Part shown: one piece after another, positions 1 through 9,978 of the stretch | How positions within the stretch are numbered: the first letter of the stretch is position 1 | Layout of the letters: each line of letters begins with the position of its first letter | Origin: Chitinophagaceae bacterium IBVUCB2 | GTDB lineage: Bacteria; Bacteroidota; Bacteroidia; Chitinophagales; Chitinophagaceae | DNA: 64,000 nucleotides | NCBI GenBank assembly: GCA_002127295.1 | Contig: NFUV01000002.1 | Span: forward strand, 310,001 to 374,000 | Direction of reading: 5' to 3' | Notes under the pieces: generated by a model | What the model was told of the DNA's origin: nothing | The model's input: the letters and a program-made list of their open reading frames with translations, nothing else | Database searches by the model: none | Made by a program: the position numbers and the translations under genes

Positions 1-1428
1 TAAGCCGATTATTCCCTGTGTTAGGCCTGCACCATTATCAGCCTGGTAACTTGTGGGAACGATAATGGCAAAACCCCAACCTTGTTCAAGCAGTTGTTCC
101 TGCCAGCTTTTTTGTGGTGCTGCGTTATTGTTTTGCGGACGAAAGCCTGCCGGAAAAATAAAACCAAACTCCATTATCAGCGGAACAGGTTTGTTTACTT
201 CTTTTAGAGTGGTGACTGATAGTTGTATATCCACATTGATTTGAGGATACGATGAATTGTCAACATGACCACGCAGATTTTTGGTAATTGCTTTTTGATT
301 GCCGAATACTGTATCTGTTATGCTGATGACTTCCCATCTCACTTTCGGAGTGTTTGTTGGCACACGGCCATACATTTCTTTATCAAAGAGCTCAACAATT
401 TCAGGTCGTCTTTTGTTCCACCATGTTTTTGCATCGGTAACTTTTTTTCCATTTTTTAATAAGAATGGATCAGGTAGAGAAGTATAAGGCGATGCTTTTG
501 ATTCATCAACATTAGCAGCATTCGATGCTGATGGATTACCGGAAGGGCCGGGCCTTGTTGATTCGATCTTCAATTTCGCCAACATGTTTTTATAATCTAT
601 CTGTGTGGCCTGCTGCTGTGCTTTTATTTGTTTATCTCTTGCCTGCCATTCTTTGATATGTTCGGCCACTGTCCGCATTGGTGCTATCATTAAATCTTTT
701 TCCTGCAGCTTGATATAAGAAAGAATTTTTCTGTGATTGTCAATGGAGACATTTAATCCATTACCACCACCCACACCGTGAAATAAAATTACCAGCAATG
801 AGTTTGTTTGAACAGCTTTGTCCACCCATACTTTCATGTCTTCAAAACTGTGGTTATTTACCATATAGCAATCCACATTGTATAAATCAACCTCATTGAT
901 CTTGTGCATTTCATTTCTTACGGCTCTTGCAGCAATAAAATCGTTTTTCATTCCGCCGATAAAGGAAGAGTCTGAGATCTTCATATCGCCGCAGGTAAAG
1001 GCAAATGTTCTCTTATTTTTCCCATCCAAAGAATGTAAAAAAAGATTGGTCATTCTTGTTTCATCCACCATTCGTTGCACACTGTAATTATTTAAATCAT
1101 ATTCAGGTTTTACCCATTCTCTACCTTTTCCACCTATACAGGGATGAAATAATGTATGATTGCCAAGTTCATGACCAGTAGCAGATATTTTTTTCCATTC
1201 ATTCATCCGGGTTTGTACTGAATTAGAAAAAGCTGTCACATAGAATGTAGCCTTCAATCCAAGCGAATCAAGTACTGGAATTGCATTATCCAAATGTTCA
1301 TTGATCGCATCATCGTACGTAATGACCACTGCACATTTTTTTCCCTGCCAGGCTGGGTTGAATTGTGCAATGGCGGCTGTTGCCAGCAACAATTGAAACA
1401 ATACAGTTATTGCTATTCCTCTTTTCAT
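1..1428 (-). CDS. CE4 polysaccharide deacetylase - CE15 glucuronoyl esterase fusion (3' end off the window)
   Basis: About 476 codons are visible and the reading frame runs off the left edge, so the C-terminus is missing. An N-terminal signal peptide ends near residue 21 (ATAAIAQ). Residues about 30-260 form a NodB-type deacetylase: TYDD (Asp39/Asp40) and HTLFHP (His91, His95) match the metal-binding motifs of carbohydrate esterase family 4, and LFHG near 215 fits a late motif. A Gln/Pro/Ser-rich linker (262-315) leads into a second domain from about 318, where DPFLLKNGKKV, WWNKRRPEIVELF and MYGRVP look like the start of CE15 glucuronoyl esterases. Its catalytic serine motif would lie beyond the window. 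The pair would remove acetyl groups and lignin-glucuronate esters from xylan. It starts 4 bases after the GH51 gene and so is in the same operon. CE4 is confident; CE15 is likely. Confidence 0.8.
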   Translation of the reverse strand, partial: MKRGIAITVLFQLLLATAAIAQFNPAWQGKKCAVVITYDDAINEHLDNAIPVLDSLGLKATFYVTAFSNSVQTRMNEWKKISATGHELGNHTLFHPCIGGKGREWVKPEYDLNNYSVQRMVDETRMTNLFLHSLDGKNKRTFAFTCGDMKISDSSFIGGMKNDFIAARAVRNEMHKINEVDLYNVDCYMVNNHSFEDMKVWVDKAVQTNSLLVILFHGVGGGNGLNVSIDNHRKILSYIKLQEKDLMIAPMRTVAEHIKEWQARDKQIKAQQQATQIDYKNMLAKLKIESTRPGPSGNPSASNAANVDESKASPYTSLPDPFLLKNGKKVTDAKTWWNKRRPEIVELFDKEMYGRVPTNTPKVRWEVISITDTVFGNQKAITKNLRGHVDNSSYPQINVDIQLSVTTLKEVNKPVPLIMEFGFIFPAGFRPQNNNAAPQKSWQEQLLEQGWGFAIIVPTSYQADNGAGLTQGIIGL

Positions 1429-1432
1429 TTTT

Positions 1433-2977
1433 TTATTTCAATGCCAATACCACAACGGAAAACGGTGGAAGTTTAACAGAAAGATTGTTTCCATTCATCG
1501 TTGCTCCATTAAATACTGCAGGTTTTATCTTATCAGAATTTTCGAATGTATTATAGTCTTGTATTTTTCCTGATTGAAGAATTCTGCCGGTTAGAGATCT
1601 TGCGGATAAACCCCCAAGATCAATTTTCATTTCCTGTGCATTATTAGCATCCATGTTCACTAATGATATATGTATTATTCCGTTTTTGTCTTTCGATGCG
1701 GAAGCGGAAACAGCTTGTATCTTTTTATCTCCCAGCGCATAATCTTTACTCGTTATAGCCAGTGGTATCATCAAAGCATCCTGGTGCACATTGTACATCT
1801 CCATTACATGATAGGTAGGAGTAAGTACTATTTTTTCTTCTTTAGTGAGAATAACGGCTTGTAAAACATTTACGATTTGTGCAAGGTTCGCCATTCTCAC
1901 CCGGTCGCAATGATTATTAAAAATGTTCAACGACAAGCCTGCAATCATCGCATCCCGCATTGTATTTTGCTGGTAAAGGAATGCACCATTAGTGCCCGGT
2001 TCCACTTCATACCAACCACCCCATTCATCAACGATGAGGGCTACTTTTTTTTGTGGATCATATTTGTCCATTACATCACTGTTCTTTTTCACCATTCGCT
2101 CCATCTTCCATGCCTGTTCCATTGTTCTGAAATATTCATCTTCAGAAAATTGAGTAGCTGACCCTTTTTTTGACCAATTAATAACTGAATAGTGATGAAT
2201 GGATAAACCATCAATACGTTTTGCCGGAGTGTTCCGCATTACAGTTTCTGTCCATGCATAATCTTCTGTGCCGGGACCAACAGCAATACGAAATAAACCT
2301 TCTGTATTACTATAGCTTGTCATCATTGTGGCAAACTTCCTGTACTCGTTAACGTAATGATCGGCAGTCATGTGACCACCACAATCCCATGATTCATTAC
2401 CAACGCCCCAGTATTTTACATTCCAGGGTTTTGATCTGCCATTCTGCATTCGCATATCTGTTAGATAACTGGTGCCATTGCCATGATTTACATATTGCAC
2501 CCAATCAACCGCTTCCTGCACGGTGCCACCACCCATATTTACAGCGAGATAAGGATCGGCGCCAATCAATTCACATAAGTCGAGAAACTCATGCGTACCA
2601 AAACTGTTGTCTTCTCTTACATTGCCCCACGACATATTTTCAATATGTTTTCTTTTATCTTTTGGACCAATGGCATCTTTCCAATGATATATGTCGGCAA
2701 AACAACCACCCGGCCAGCGCAATACTGGTGTCTTTAATTTTTTCAATGCTTCTATTACATCAAGACGAACACCGTTGATAGTAGGAATTTTCTTTTGCTT
2801 GTCACCTACATAAATTCCATCATAAATACAGCGACCAAGATGCTCCGCAAAATGTCCGTAAATATTTTTGTTGATCGTGTCCCTGGATTTTTCAGGAAAT
2901 AGTACAATGCGATTTTGGGCAAATAATAGCTGCCAACAAAATGTTCCTAAGATGAATGTGAGAATGATTTTTTTCAT
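1433..2977 (-). CDS. abfA: GH51 alpha-L-arabinofuranosidase
   Basis: Exported enzyme of 514 aa that removes arabinofuranosyl side chains from arabinoxylan or arabinan. The signal peptide ends at about residue 20 (LLFAQ). The GH51 catalytic pair is visible: acid/base Glu195 in GVGNES and nucleophile Glu318 in VDEWGGW. RWPGGCFAD (about 87-95) and HHYS (about 261-264) are further family blocks, and the C-terminal part (about 400-514) is the usual beta-sandwich. Length is normal for the family. It lies 7 bases after the CE20-like gene, inside the xylan operon, and would supply arabinose to the araBDA genes of the same transcript. Confidence 0.95.
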   Translation of the reverse strand: MKKIILTFILGTFCWQLLFAQNRIVLFPEKSRDTINKNIYGHFAEHLGRCIYDGIYVGDKQKKIPTINGVRLDVIEALKKLKTPVLRWPGGCFADIYHWKDAIGPKDKRKHIENMSWGNVREDNSFGTHEFLDLCELIGADPYLAVNMGGGTVQEAVDWVQYVNHGNGTSYLTDMRMQNGRSKPWNVKYWGVGNESWDCGGHMTADHYVNEYRKFATMMTSYSNTEGLFRIAVGPGTEDYAWTETVMRNTPAKRIDGLSIHHYSVINWSKKGSATQFSEDEYFRTMEQAWKMERMVKKNSDVMDKYDPQKKVALIVDEWGGWYEVEPGTNGAFLYQQNTMRDAMIAGLSLNIFNNHCDRVRMANLAQIVNVLQAVILTKEEKIVLTPTYHVMEMYNVHQDALMIPLAITSKDYALGDKKIQAVSASASKDKNGIIHISLVNMDANNAQEMKIDLGGLSARSLTGRILQSGKIQDYNTFENSDKIKPAVFNGATMNGNNLSVKLPPFSVVVLALK

Positions 2978-2984
2978 TGCTTTA

Positions 2985-4907
2985 TTATTTATCGGTTCTG
3001 AATGGCGAAGCGGGAAGGCCTTCTTTATTATATAAATTTGGATTCACTGGATTGTCGGCCCATGCATATCTTACATACATTGGATTTGAAATAACATCGT
3101 TCCACACAATAATTTTATCGCCTTCAATTTTTGCTTTGGCCCATACAAATTTTTTATCGGCACCGGCAATAGCAAATTCGCCCAATTCTTCTCCATCATT
3201 GCTAATTAATCCGCCGCCAACATGAGTAAAGCTGATAATGATTTTATTGCCATCTGTTTTTGATGATTCGTAAACAGGCCCGGAGTACACAATATTTTCT
3301 CCATAACCCATTTTCTGTGCAGCTAAGGCTAAACGTTCGCCTACATCTTTTTTATTATCAGGATGAATATCATTCCATTCTCCCAAATCAATTGCAACTG
3401 CCATTGCTGTATTAGGAACGGATAACGATTTTAATTGTGCTTCTCTTAACTCTGCCCATTGACTTTCAGACGGAAGATAATTTGCATCCATAAAGTTGGG
3501 AAGCTGTACAAAGAAAAAAGGAATATCAGCTTGCTGCCATTTATTTCTCCAATCAGCAATCTGTGCAGGTTGCAATCTTACATATTCAGCAGCACGGCTT
3601 GAATTACTTTCTCCCTGGTACCAAAGAATTCCTTTAATGGAATAATTAATTAGCGGCGCTACCATTGCATTATACAAAGCCGTTGGTTGATTTTGCGCAT
3701 TGATGCCAGCAAAAGCACCGCCAGTGCGGGGAAGAAATACTTCTCCAACTTTATATTGCCAGGTGCCTTTTAGATCAACGGTATCATTGTCCGCAAATAT
3801 GCAATAAGGTTTATCAGGAACAAATCCTCCTTTGCCGGAGTTGTTGGTTACTTTAACTACAAAAATATTTTTGCCTGCCTTTAGTACATCAGCAGCAATA
3901 GCATACCTGCGTTGCGGATACATATAGGTTGTATTGCCAACTTGTTTACCATTTATATATAGTGCATCCGCATCTACAATTCTTCCCAAGAAAACTTTTG
4001 CAGGTTTTCCAATCATGGATGCCGGAATGTCAATTTCTTTTCTATACCATACAACTCCGTTGAGGTCTTTAATTCCCTGGTCTTCCCAATAGCCCGGAAC
4101 ATTTATTGGACGCCACTGTTTCGGAACATAAGTTGTTTCAAACCATTTTGGACTTTCCGTTGTTCCTTTATCTTTCGATGCTACAGGTCTGTTTGCATTT
4201 GCAGCTTTACGGTTCAAATCATTAACGTAGGCGGTGTCTTTATTTCTCTGAATGGTAGTTTGTATAGCTGCAAATTCTTTTAAACCTTCTTCACTTGTCC
4301 ATGCTTCTATAGGTGTACCGCCCACACTTGCATTGATGATGCCTATCGGCACACGGTATTTATCATAGAGTTTTTTGGCAAAAAAATATGCCACCGCAGA
4401 AAATGGCCGTACATTTTCTCCGATAGCTGCTTTCCATGAACCGCCCGGTAAGTCATTCTGCGGACCTGAGAAGTTGTTGACAACGGGAACTAAAAATTGT
4501 CTTATCTCCGGGTAATTGGCTTCCTTAATATCTTTTGCATAAGTGATATCATGAATATTCAGTTGATGCACCATATTACTTTGACCGCTGCAAAACCACA
4601 CATCACCAATTAAAATTTCTTTCAGTGTTATTTTATTCTTGCCGGTAATTTCCATGTTGAAAGGACCGCCTGCTTTCATGGCTGGTAATAGTACCGACCA
4701 ATTGCCTTCTGCACTAGCTTTTGTTTTATATGTTTTATTAGCAAATTTTACCGAAACCTTTTCATTCGTTGAAGCCCATCCCCAGATTTTGATCTTTTCA
4801 TCTCTTTGCAAGATCATACTATCCTGGACTAACCGTGGCAGTTTTACTTGTGCAGCAGAATAAAGGGCAGCCAGCAATACCGGCAGTGCCAGGAAAATTC
4901 TTTTCAT
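2985..4907 (-). CDS. SGNH-type esterase, sialate O-acetylesterase / CE20-like acetylxylan esterase
   Basis: 640 aa with a signal peptide (cleavage near residue 20, LYSAAQ). GDVWFCSGQSNM places the nucleophile at Ser110. WYQGESN lies near the middle, and the Asp-x-x-His of the triad is in NDIHPDNK near the C-terminus. A jelly-roll segment (roughly 255-380, around VPGYWEDQG and YINGKQVGN) interrupts the hydrolase fold, as is typical of this family. Proteins of this kind are often annotated as sialate 9-O-acetylesterase, but CE20 members act on acetylated xylo-oligosaccharides or xyloglucan. The xylan operon makes removal of xylosyl O-acetyl groups the best guess. It is 19 bases after araA. Family is confident; substrate is inferred from neighbours. 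Confidence 0.88.
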   Translation of the reverse strand: MKRIFLALPVLLAALYSAAQVKLPRLVQDSMILQRDEKIKIWGWASTNEKVSVKFANKTYKTKASAEGNWSVLLPAMKAGGPFNMEITGKNKITLKEILIGDVWFCSGQSNMVHQLNIHDITYAKDIKEANYPEIRQFLVPVVNNFSGPQNDLPGGSWKAAIGENVRPFSAVAYFFAKKLYDKYRVPIGIINASVGGTPIEAWTSEEGLKEFAAIQTTIQRNKDTAYVNDLNRKAANANRPVASKDKGTTESPKWFETTYVPKQWRPINVPGYWEDQGIKDLNGVVWYRKEIDIPASMIGKPAKVFLGRIVDADALYINGKQVGNTTYMYPQRRYAIAADVLKAGKNIFVVKVTNNSGKGGFVPDKPYCIFADNDTVDLKGTWQYKVGEVFLPRTGGAFAGINAQNQPTALYNAMVAPLINYSIKGILWYQGESNSSRAAEYVRLQPAQIADWRNKWQQADIPFFFVQLPNFMDANYLPSESQWAELREAQLKSLSVPNTAMAVAIDLGEWNDIHPDNKKDVGERLALAAQKMGYGENIVYSGPVYESSKTDGNKIIISFTHVGGGLISNDGEELGEFAIAGADKKFVWAKAKIEGDKIIVWNDVISNPMYVRYAWADNPVNPNLYNKEGLPASPFRTDK

Positions 4908-4926
4908 GTTCTATTGTTCTTATTAT

Positions 4927-6420
4927 TTACTTATACAACATTTCATTCCACTTCAATTCATTCTTCAACTGCTGTATAGTTGTTTCTTTATTTATAGTGA
5001 TACATTCAATACCTGCCATTTCAGCAAATATTTGCAATGTGTTTGTACTAAGATTCTGGCTATAGCAAGTGTGATGTGCACCTCCGGCCAATATCCAAGC
5101 CGAGCAACCAGTTTGCATATCCGGCAATGGTTTCCATAACACTCTTGCCACGGGTAGTTTTGGAAGTTTTTGCGGAGGCTTTATGGCGTCCACTTCATTG
5201 ATCAGCATACGAAAGCGATTGCCCATATCAATTACAGATGCGTTCAATGCTTTTCCGCTCTTTACATTAAATACTAATCGCACCGGATCGGCTTTTCCGC
5301 CAATTCCCAATGGATGAATTTCGCAAGTTGGTTTGCCATCAGCTATACTGCTGCATATTTCCAGCATGTGGCTGCCCAGCACCATTTCATTACCGGATTC
5401 AAAATGATACGTATAATCTTCCATGAATGCATTGCCACCGGGCAAACCTGTGGCCATTGTTTTCATAGCTCTTACCAGTGCTGCCGTTTTCCAGTCACCT
5501 TCAGCTGAAAAACCAAAACCATCCTGCATCAATCGTTGTGCTGCAATGCCCGGAAGTTGCATAATGCCATGCAGATCTTCAAACGTGTCGGTGAAACCTT
5601 TATAGTTTCCGTCAGTTAAAAATTTGCGCAAACCGATTTCAATTTTTGCTGCTTCTCTCAGCGACTGGTGTTGCGGATTTCCTTTCTTCAATGCGGGAGA
5701 TAATGAATACAGCAGGGCATAGTCATCACAAAGTTTGGTGATGGCAGTTTCTTTTACATTATTTACATATCCCACCAGGTCCCCAATGCCATAAGTGTTG
5801 ACACTATATCCAAATTTTATTTCTGCTTCTACTTTATCGCCATCGGTAACGGCTACATACCGCATATTGTCTCCGAAGCGAACAAATTTTGCTCCCTGCC
5901 AGTCGTGCCAGCCAATAGCAGCTCTTGTCCATTCTGCTATTTGCCCCACTGTGTTTTTGTTTTGCCAATGACCCGTCACCACTGTTCTGTTTATTCGCAT
6001 CCTGCTTATAATGAAACCAAATTCTCTGTCGCCATGAGCACTCTGGTTAAGATTCATAAAGTCCATGTCAATATCATTCCATGGAATGTCACGGTTGAAC
6101 TGTGTATGAAAATGAAGCAGGGGTTTATGTAAGATCTTCAACCCATTGATCCACATTTTTGCAGGAGAGAAAGTGTGCATCCATGCAATGATGCCAATGC
6201 AATTTTTGGAAGAACTGGCATCCACACAGAGATTGTATATTTCTTCTGGAGAAGTTAATACCTGTTTGAAAACAATTTTTACAGGAATGACTTCTTCCTG
6301 CTTCAATGATTTTACAATGGTAGCAGAATGGTTAGCCACTTTTTTTAATATTTCATCACCATACAAGTGTTGACTGCCTGTGATGAACCATATCTCTGCT
6401 TGCTTTATGGAGTTGCTCAT
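4927..6420 (-). CDS. araA: L-arabinose isomerase
   Basis: Cytoplasmic enzyme of 497 aa that converts L-arabinose to L-ribulose, the first step of bacterial arabinose use. Full-length match to the AraA family: N-terminal [15 protein letters not shown], central [14 protein letters not shown] and the [17 protein letters not shown] segment, then [13 protein letters not shown] and [12 protein letters not shown] near the C-terminus. There is no signal peptide. It starts 3 bases after the epimerase stop and is grouped with araD and araB on the same transcript. No frameshift or missing block was seen. Confidence 0.98.
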   Translation of the reverse strand: MSNSIKQAEIWFITGSQHLYGDEILKKVANHSATIVKSLKQEEVIPVKIVFKQVLTSPEEIYNLCVDASSSKNCIGIIAWMHTFSPAKMWINGLKILHKPLLHFHTQFNRDIPWNDIDMDFMNLNQSAHGDREFGFIISRMRINRTVVTGHWQNKNTVGQIAEWTRAAIGWHDWQGAKFVRFGDNMRYVAVTDGDKVEAEIKFGYSVNTYGIGDLVGYVNNVKETAITKLCDDYALLYSLSPALKKGNPQHQSLREAAKIEIGLRKFLTDGNYKGFTDTFEDLHGIMQLPGIAAQRLMQDGFGFSAEGDWKTAALVRAMKTMATGLPGGNAFMEDYTYHFESGNEMVLGSHMLEICSSIADGKPTCEIHPLGIGGKADPVRLVFNVKSGKALNASVIDMGNRFRMLINEVDAIKPPQKLPKLPVARVLWKPLPDMQTGCSAWILAGGAHHTCYSQNLSTNTLQIFAEMAGIECITINKETTIQQLKNELKWNEMLYK

Positions 6421-6423
6421 ATT

Positions 6424-7548
6424 TTATTTGGTTGAAAATTTATATACACAAGTTTGCTGATAGGTTTCGCCGGGTTTTAACAGAGTAGAAGGAAAGGTTG
6501 ATTGGTTCGGGCTATCTGGATAGTGCTGTGTTTCGAGACAAAGGGCTGCATGCTTTACATACTTTGTATTATTCTTTGTTTGTGATAAAGTACCGTCTAA
6601 AAAATTGCCACTATAAAACTGTATGCCGGGCTCTGTGGTCCACACTTCCATTTGTCTTCCGCTGGCCGCATCATATAATGTAGCTGCAAGCGATAGCTCA
6701 TTACCATTTTTATCTAGTACCCAGTTATGATCAAAACCACCTTTCACACTGTCAATATCTTTTCCGATTTTTTTTGCAACGGAAAAATCCATTGCTGTGC
6801 CTGTTGTTGATTTTATTTCGCCGGTAGGGATCAGTTTGTCATTTACAGGTGTGTATGCTTTTGCATTCAGGGTTAGTTCATGCCCTAGAATAGTTGAATC
6901 TTTTCCTGCTGACAAATTGAAATAAGCATGACTGGTAAGATTAACCGGAGTTGTTTTATCTGTGGTGGCGGTATAATAAATTTTAAGTGCATTGTCTGCC
7001 GAAAGAGTATACAGCACAGTAATATTTAAATTTCCGGGATAGCCTTCTTCACCATCTTTACTCAGGTAAGTTAGTTTAAGGCTGCTGTCGCCGGCTTGTT
7101 TTTCAATATTCCAGTAAACTTTATCATAACCTTTATTTCCGCCATGTAAAGAGTTGCCATTGTCATTGCTGGCAAGAGTATATTTTTTTCCCTCTAAGCT
7201 AAATTTTGCATTGGCAATTCTGTTTCCATAGCGACCGATCAATGCACCGAAATATGGATTGCCTTTTTGTAAAAAGCCCTCCAATGTTTCAAACCCTGTT
7301 ACGACATCTCCTGCATTACCGTCTTTATCAGGAGTAACGATGCGGCTGATAATACCACCGTAGTTAATGATACTAACTTGCATTCCGCCATTGTTGGTAA
7401 GTGTGTATTCAGTTACCGGTTTACCTTCAAATTCACCAAAGGCTTTTTCGGTAATAGTGGCTTTGCCTGCATCTGTTGTTTTCTTTTCCCCGCTTTTGCA
7501 AGAGAAAAAAACAAGTGAGATAAAAAGAATTAATAACGGATATTTCAT
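6424..7548 (-). CDS. galM: Exported aldose 1-epimerase (lipoprotein)
   Basis: 374 aa galactose mutarotase family protein that interconverts alpha and beta anomers of free sugars. The N-terminus is a lipoprotein signal (lipobox VFFSC, Cys17), so it should sit in the periplasm or be membrane-anchored. Family blocks include INYGGIISRIVTPDKDG, GRYGNRIANAKF, SLHGGNKGYD, LTSHAYFNLS (catalytic His) and WTTEPGIQFYSGNFLDG, ending with CLETQHYPDSPN (catalytic Glu). It lies between araD and araA. A second copy without a signal is at 32344-33381, so mutarotation is probably provided on both sides of the inner membrane. Confidence 0.95.
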   Translation of the reverse strand: MKYPLLILFISLVFFSCKSGEKKTTDAGKATITEKAFGEFEGKPVTEYTLTNNGGMQVSIINYGGIISRIVTPDKDGNAGDVVTGFETLEGFLQKGNPYFGALIGRYGNRIANAKFSLEGKKYTLASNDNGNSLHGGNKGYDKVYWNIEKQAGDSSLKLTYLSKDGEEGYPGNLNITVLYTLSADNALKIYYTATTDKTTPVNLTSHAYFNLSAGKDSTILGHELTLNAKAYTPVNDKLIPTGEIKSTTGTAMDFSVAKKIGKDIDSVKGGFDHNWVLDKNGNELSLAATLYDAASGRQMEVWTTEPGIQFYSGNFLDGTLSQTKNNTKYVKHAALCLETQHYPDSPNQSTFPSTLLKPGETYQQTCVYKFSTK

Positions 7549-7596
7549 AATTATTATTTGTTTATAATTTAAAAGTATTGGTCTTTATAATTTTTG

Positions 7597-8292
7597 TTAT
7601 TGCCCATAATAGCTGTCGGGGCCATGCTTTCGTTCAAAATGTTTTTTGATCAAAGCTTCTTTCATTCGTTGTGCCGCCGGATTTATTCCTTCAGTTATAA
7701 AAGCCATTTTAGCAATATATTCCAGCACTGCACTATTATGAACAGCTTTCGCTGCATTTTTTCCCCAGGTAAAAGGCGCATGATTGCCAACTAACATCAT
7801 TTCCACTTCAGCGGGATCTATTTTTTTATTTTCAAAACAGCGGATGATCTGAAATCCGGTTTCGTATTCATAATTTCCTTTGATCTTTTCATCCTCCATT
7901 GGTGCTGCACAGGGAATATCTACTGTGCAATAGTCGGCATGAGTAGTGCCATAGATAGGAATTTCTCTTTGTGATTGTGCCCACGCAGTAGCATAAGTGC
8001 TGTGTGTATGTGCAATGCCGCCAACATTTTCCCATTGTTTATAAAGCACAGCATGTGTTAACGTATCAGAAGAAGGCCGAAGATTGCCTTCAACTGTTTT
8101 GCCTTCAAAATCTACGATCACCATTTTAGCAGGCGAAAGATCATTATATGCAACTCCACTGGGTTTTATGGCAAATACTCCCAGTGATCTGTCAGCTGCA
8201 CTTACATTACCAAATGTAAACAGCACCAGTTCCAATTTGGGCAATTGCATATTAGCTTCAAAGGCTTCCTGTTGTATATGTTCGTACTTCAT
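7597..8292 (-). CDS. araD: L-ribulose-5-phosphate 4-epimerase
   Basis: 231 aa class II aldolase-fold enzyme that turns L-ribulose 5-phosphate into D-xylulose 5-phosphate, the entry to the pentose phosphate pathway. Metal-binding histidines are visible in GGIAHTHSTYATAWAQ and in a later MLVGNHAPFTWGK. The catalytic PIYGTTHADYC region and the C-terminal HGPDSYYGQ are typical of AraD. Length is normal for the family. It starts 3 bases after the araB stop, so the two are almost certainly co-transcribed. Confidence 0.97.
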   Translation of the reverse strand: MKYEHIQQEAFEANMQLPKLELVLFTFGNVSAADRSLGVFAIKPSGVAYNDLSPAKMVIVDFEGKTVEGNLRPSSDTLTHAVLYKQWENVGGIAHTHSTYATAWAQSQREIPIYGTTHADYCTVDIPCAAPMEDEKIKGNYEYETGFQIIRCFENKKIDPAEVEMMLVGNHAPFTWGKNAAKAVHNSAVLEYIAKMAFITEGINPAAQRMKEALIKKHFERKHGPDSYYGQ

Positions 8293-8295
8293 TGT

Positions 8296-9966
8296 TTATA
8301 TAGTAACTGTTGTTTCATTGAATGAGCTTACCTGTTCGCTGATAAAGTTTCCTAAATTTTTATATTGTTCATAGCGTTTACGGTAATGCGTAGTGTGTTC
8401 GGGATTTGGTTGATACGTTTTTTCAAAACCGCTGCCCATGGCTTGCATAGCATCTTCTACCTTATTATAAATGCCAGCAGCAGTAGCTGCAAACATCGCA
8501 GCACCAGCTGCACAAGTTTGTTCACTCCGGTGTACTTGAATCGGTTGTTCCAAAACATCTGCCATTACCTGCATGATATAAGTAGATTTTTTAGCTACAC
8601 CTCCCAATGCTATGATACCTTTTACCGGAATACCTTCTTCCGTAAAGCGATCTACAATGGCTTTACTTCCAAAACAGGTGGCTTCAACCAATGCTTTGAA
8701 AAGATGCGGTGCCTCTGTTCCGAGATTAAGATTCATGAAAGCTCCTTTCAATAATTGATTAGCATCTGGTGTGCGGCGGCCATTGAGCCAGTCGCTGGCC
8801 AGTACATCTCCTTGTTGCAGCGGAAGGCTTGCTGCTTCTTCACTCAATACAGTAATGATCTTATTGCTGATAGCAGTTTTTTCTTTTTCATCTTTTACAA
8901 ACTGGTTCAATGGCCAGCTCAACATATTTTTAAACCATGCATACGCATCACCAAAAGCACTTTGTCCGGCTTCCATGCCCAGCATACCAGGAATTACAGA
9001 TCCATTCACCTGTCCGCAAATTCCTCTCACTAATTTTCCTTCCATTTCTGCTAATGGAGCTACCATGATGTCGCAGGTAGAAGTGCCAACAATGCGGCTT
9101 AGGTAATAAGGTTCAATCTGTCCGCCTACTGCTCCCATATGACAATCAAATGCACCAATGCCAATTACTACAGTTTCCGGGAGACCGAGTTTTTTTGCCC
9201 ATTGCTGAGAAATGATTCCTGCAGCTTTATCAGCAGTATATGTTTTTGTGAAAAGTCTATTAGTAAAACCATCAAGTAACGGATCTAGTGAAGCAAAAAA
9301 TTCATTGGGAGGGAGGCCATCAAATTCTTCTGCCCACAGTGATTTATGACCTGCACTGCACACACCTCTTTTTATTTGTGCCGCATCATTTCCTCCTGTC
9401 AGCACAAAAGGAATCCAGTCGCAATGCTCTACAAAGCTGTGGATATGATTTCTTACTTGTTCATCCTCCTTTAAGATATGCAGCAGCTTTGCCCAAAACC
9501 ATTCGCTGCTGTAAATGCCACCAACAAATTTTAAGTAATTGATTGGGAACTTGACTGCATGCTGGTTAATTGCTTCAGCTTCCTGTACTGATGTATGATC
9601 TTTCCATAACACAAACATCCCGTTCACATTTTCTTCCATACCGGGCAACATAGATAATGGAGTGCCGCTTGCATCTACTGCAATGGGAGTGGAGCCGGTA
9701 GTATCGACGGAAAGTCCAACTATGTGTTGGAAAACTTCTTTTCCTGCATGCTGCACACATTCTTTAATGGATTGTTCAATACATTCGAGATAATCAAGTG
9801 GATGCTGACGGAACCGACTTTCAGATGCATTACAATATAGCCCCTCTTTCCAGCGGGGATAATAGGCAACAGCAGCGGTAATTTCCGCACCATTCATAGC
9901 ATTTATGATAACAGATCGAACTGAATCGGTTCCAAAATCAACTCCTATTACATATTTATCTTGCAT
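8296..9966 (-). CDS. araB: Ribulokinase
   Basis: 556 aa FGGY-family kinase that phosphorylates L-ribulose with ATP. The first ATPase half begins VIGVDFGTDSVRSVIINA. The AraB-type segments LWKDHTSVQEAEAIN and GIGAFDCHMGAVGG follow, and the second half carries the glycine-rich GIIALGGVAKKSTYIMQVMAD and a C-terminal AAGAAMFAATAAG. These are the araBAD-type rather than xylulokinase-type signatures. It is cytoplasmic. It follows the HAD gene by 12 bases and precedes araD by 3. Confidence 0.97.
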   Translation of the reverse strand: MQDKYVIGVDFGTDSVRSVIINAMNGAEITAAVAYYPRWKEGLYCNASESRFRQHPLDYLECIEQSIKECVQHAGKEVFQHIVGLSVDTTGSTPIAVDASGTPLSMLPGMEENVNGMFVLWKDHTSVQEAEAINQHAVKFPINYLKFVGGIYSSEWFWAKLLHILKEDEQVRNHIHSFVEHCDWIPFVLTGGNDAAQIKRGVCSAGHKSLWAEEFDGLPPNEFFASLDPLLDGFTNRLFTKTYTADKAAGIISQQWAKKLGLPETVVIGIGAFDCHMGAVGGQIEPYYLSRIVGTSTCDIMVAPLAEMEGKLVRGICGQVNGSVIPGMLGMEAGQSAFGDAYAWFKNMLSWPLNQFVKDEKEKTAISNKIITVLSEEAASLPLQQGDVLASDWLNGRRTPDANQLLKGAFMNLNLGTEAPHLFKALVEATCFGSKAIVDRFTEEGIPVKGIIALGGVAKKSTYIMQVMADVLEQPIQVHRSEQTCAAGAAMFAATAAGIYNKVEDAMQAMGSGFEKTYQPNPEHTTHYRKRYEQYKNLGNFISEQVSSFNETTVTI

Positions 9967-9978
9967 ACGTTCTTATTC

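Noticed and set aside
2389-2778. 129-aa open frame opposite GH51
   Set aside because: It lies wholly inside a well-supported GH51 gene on the other strand and shows no family features.
8365-8754. 129-aa open frame opposite araB
   Set aside because: Antisense to a clear ribulokinase; Ser/Cys/His-rich composition typical of shadow frames.
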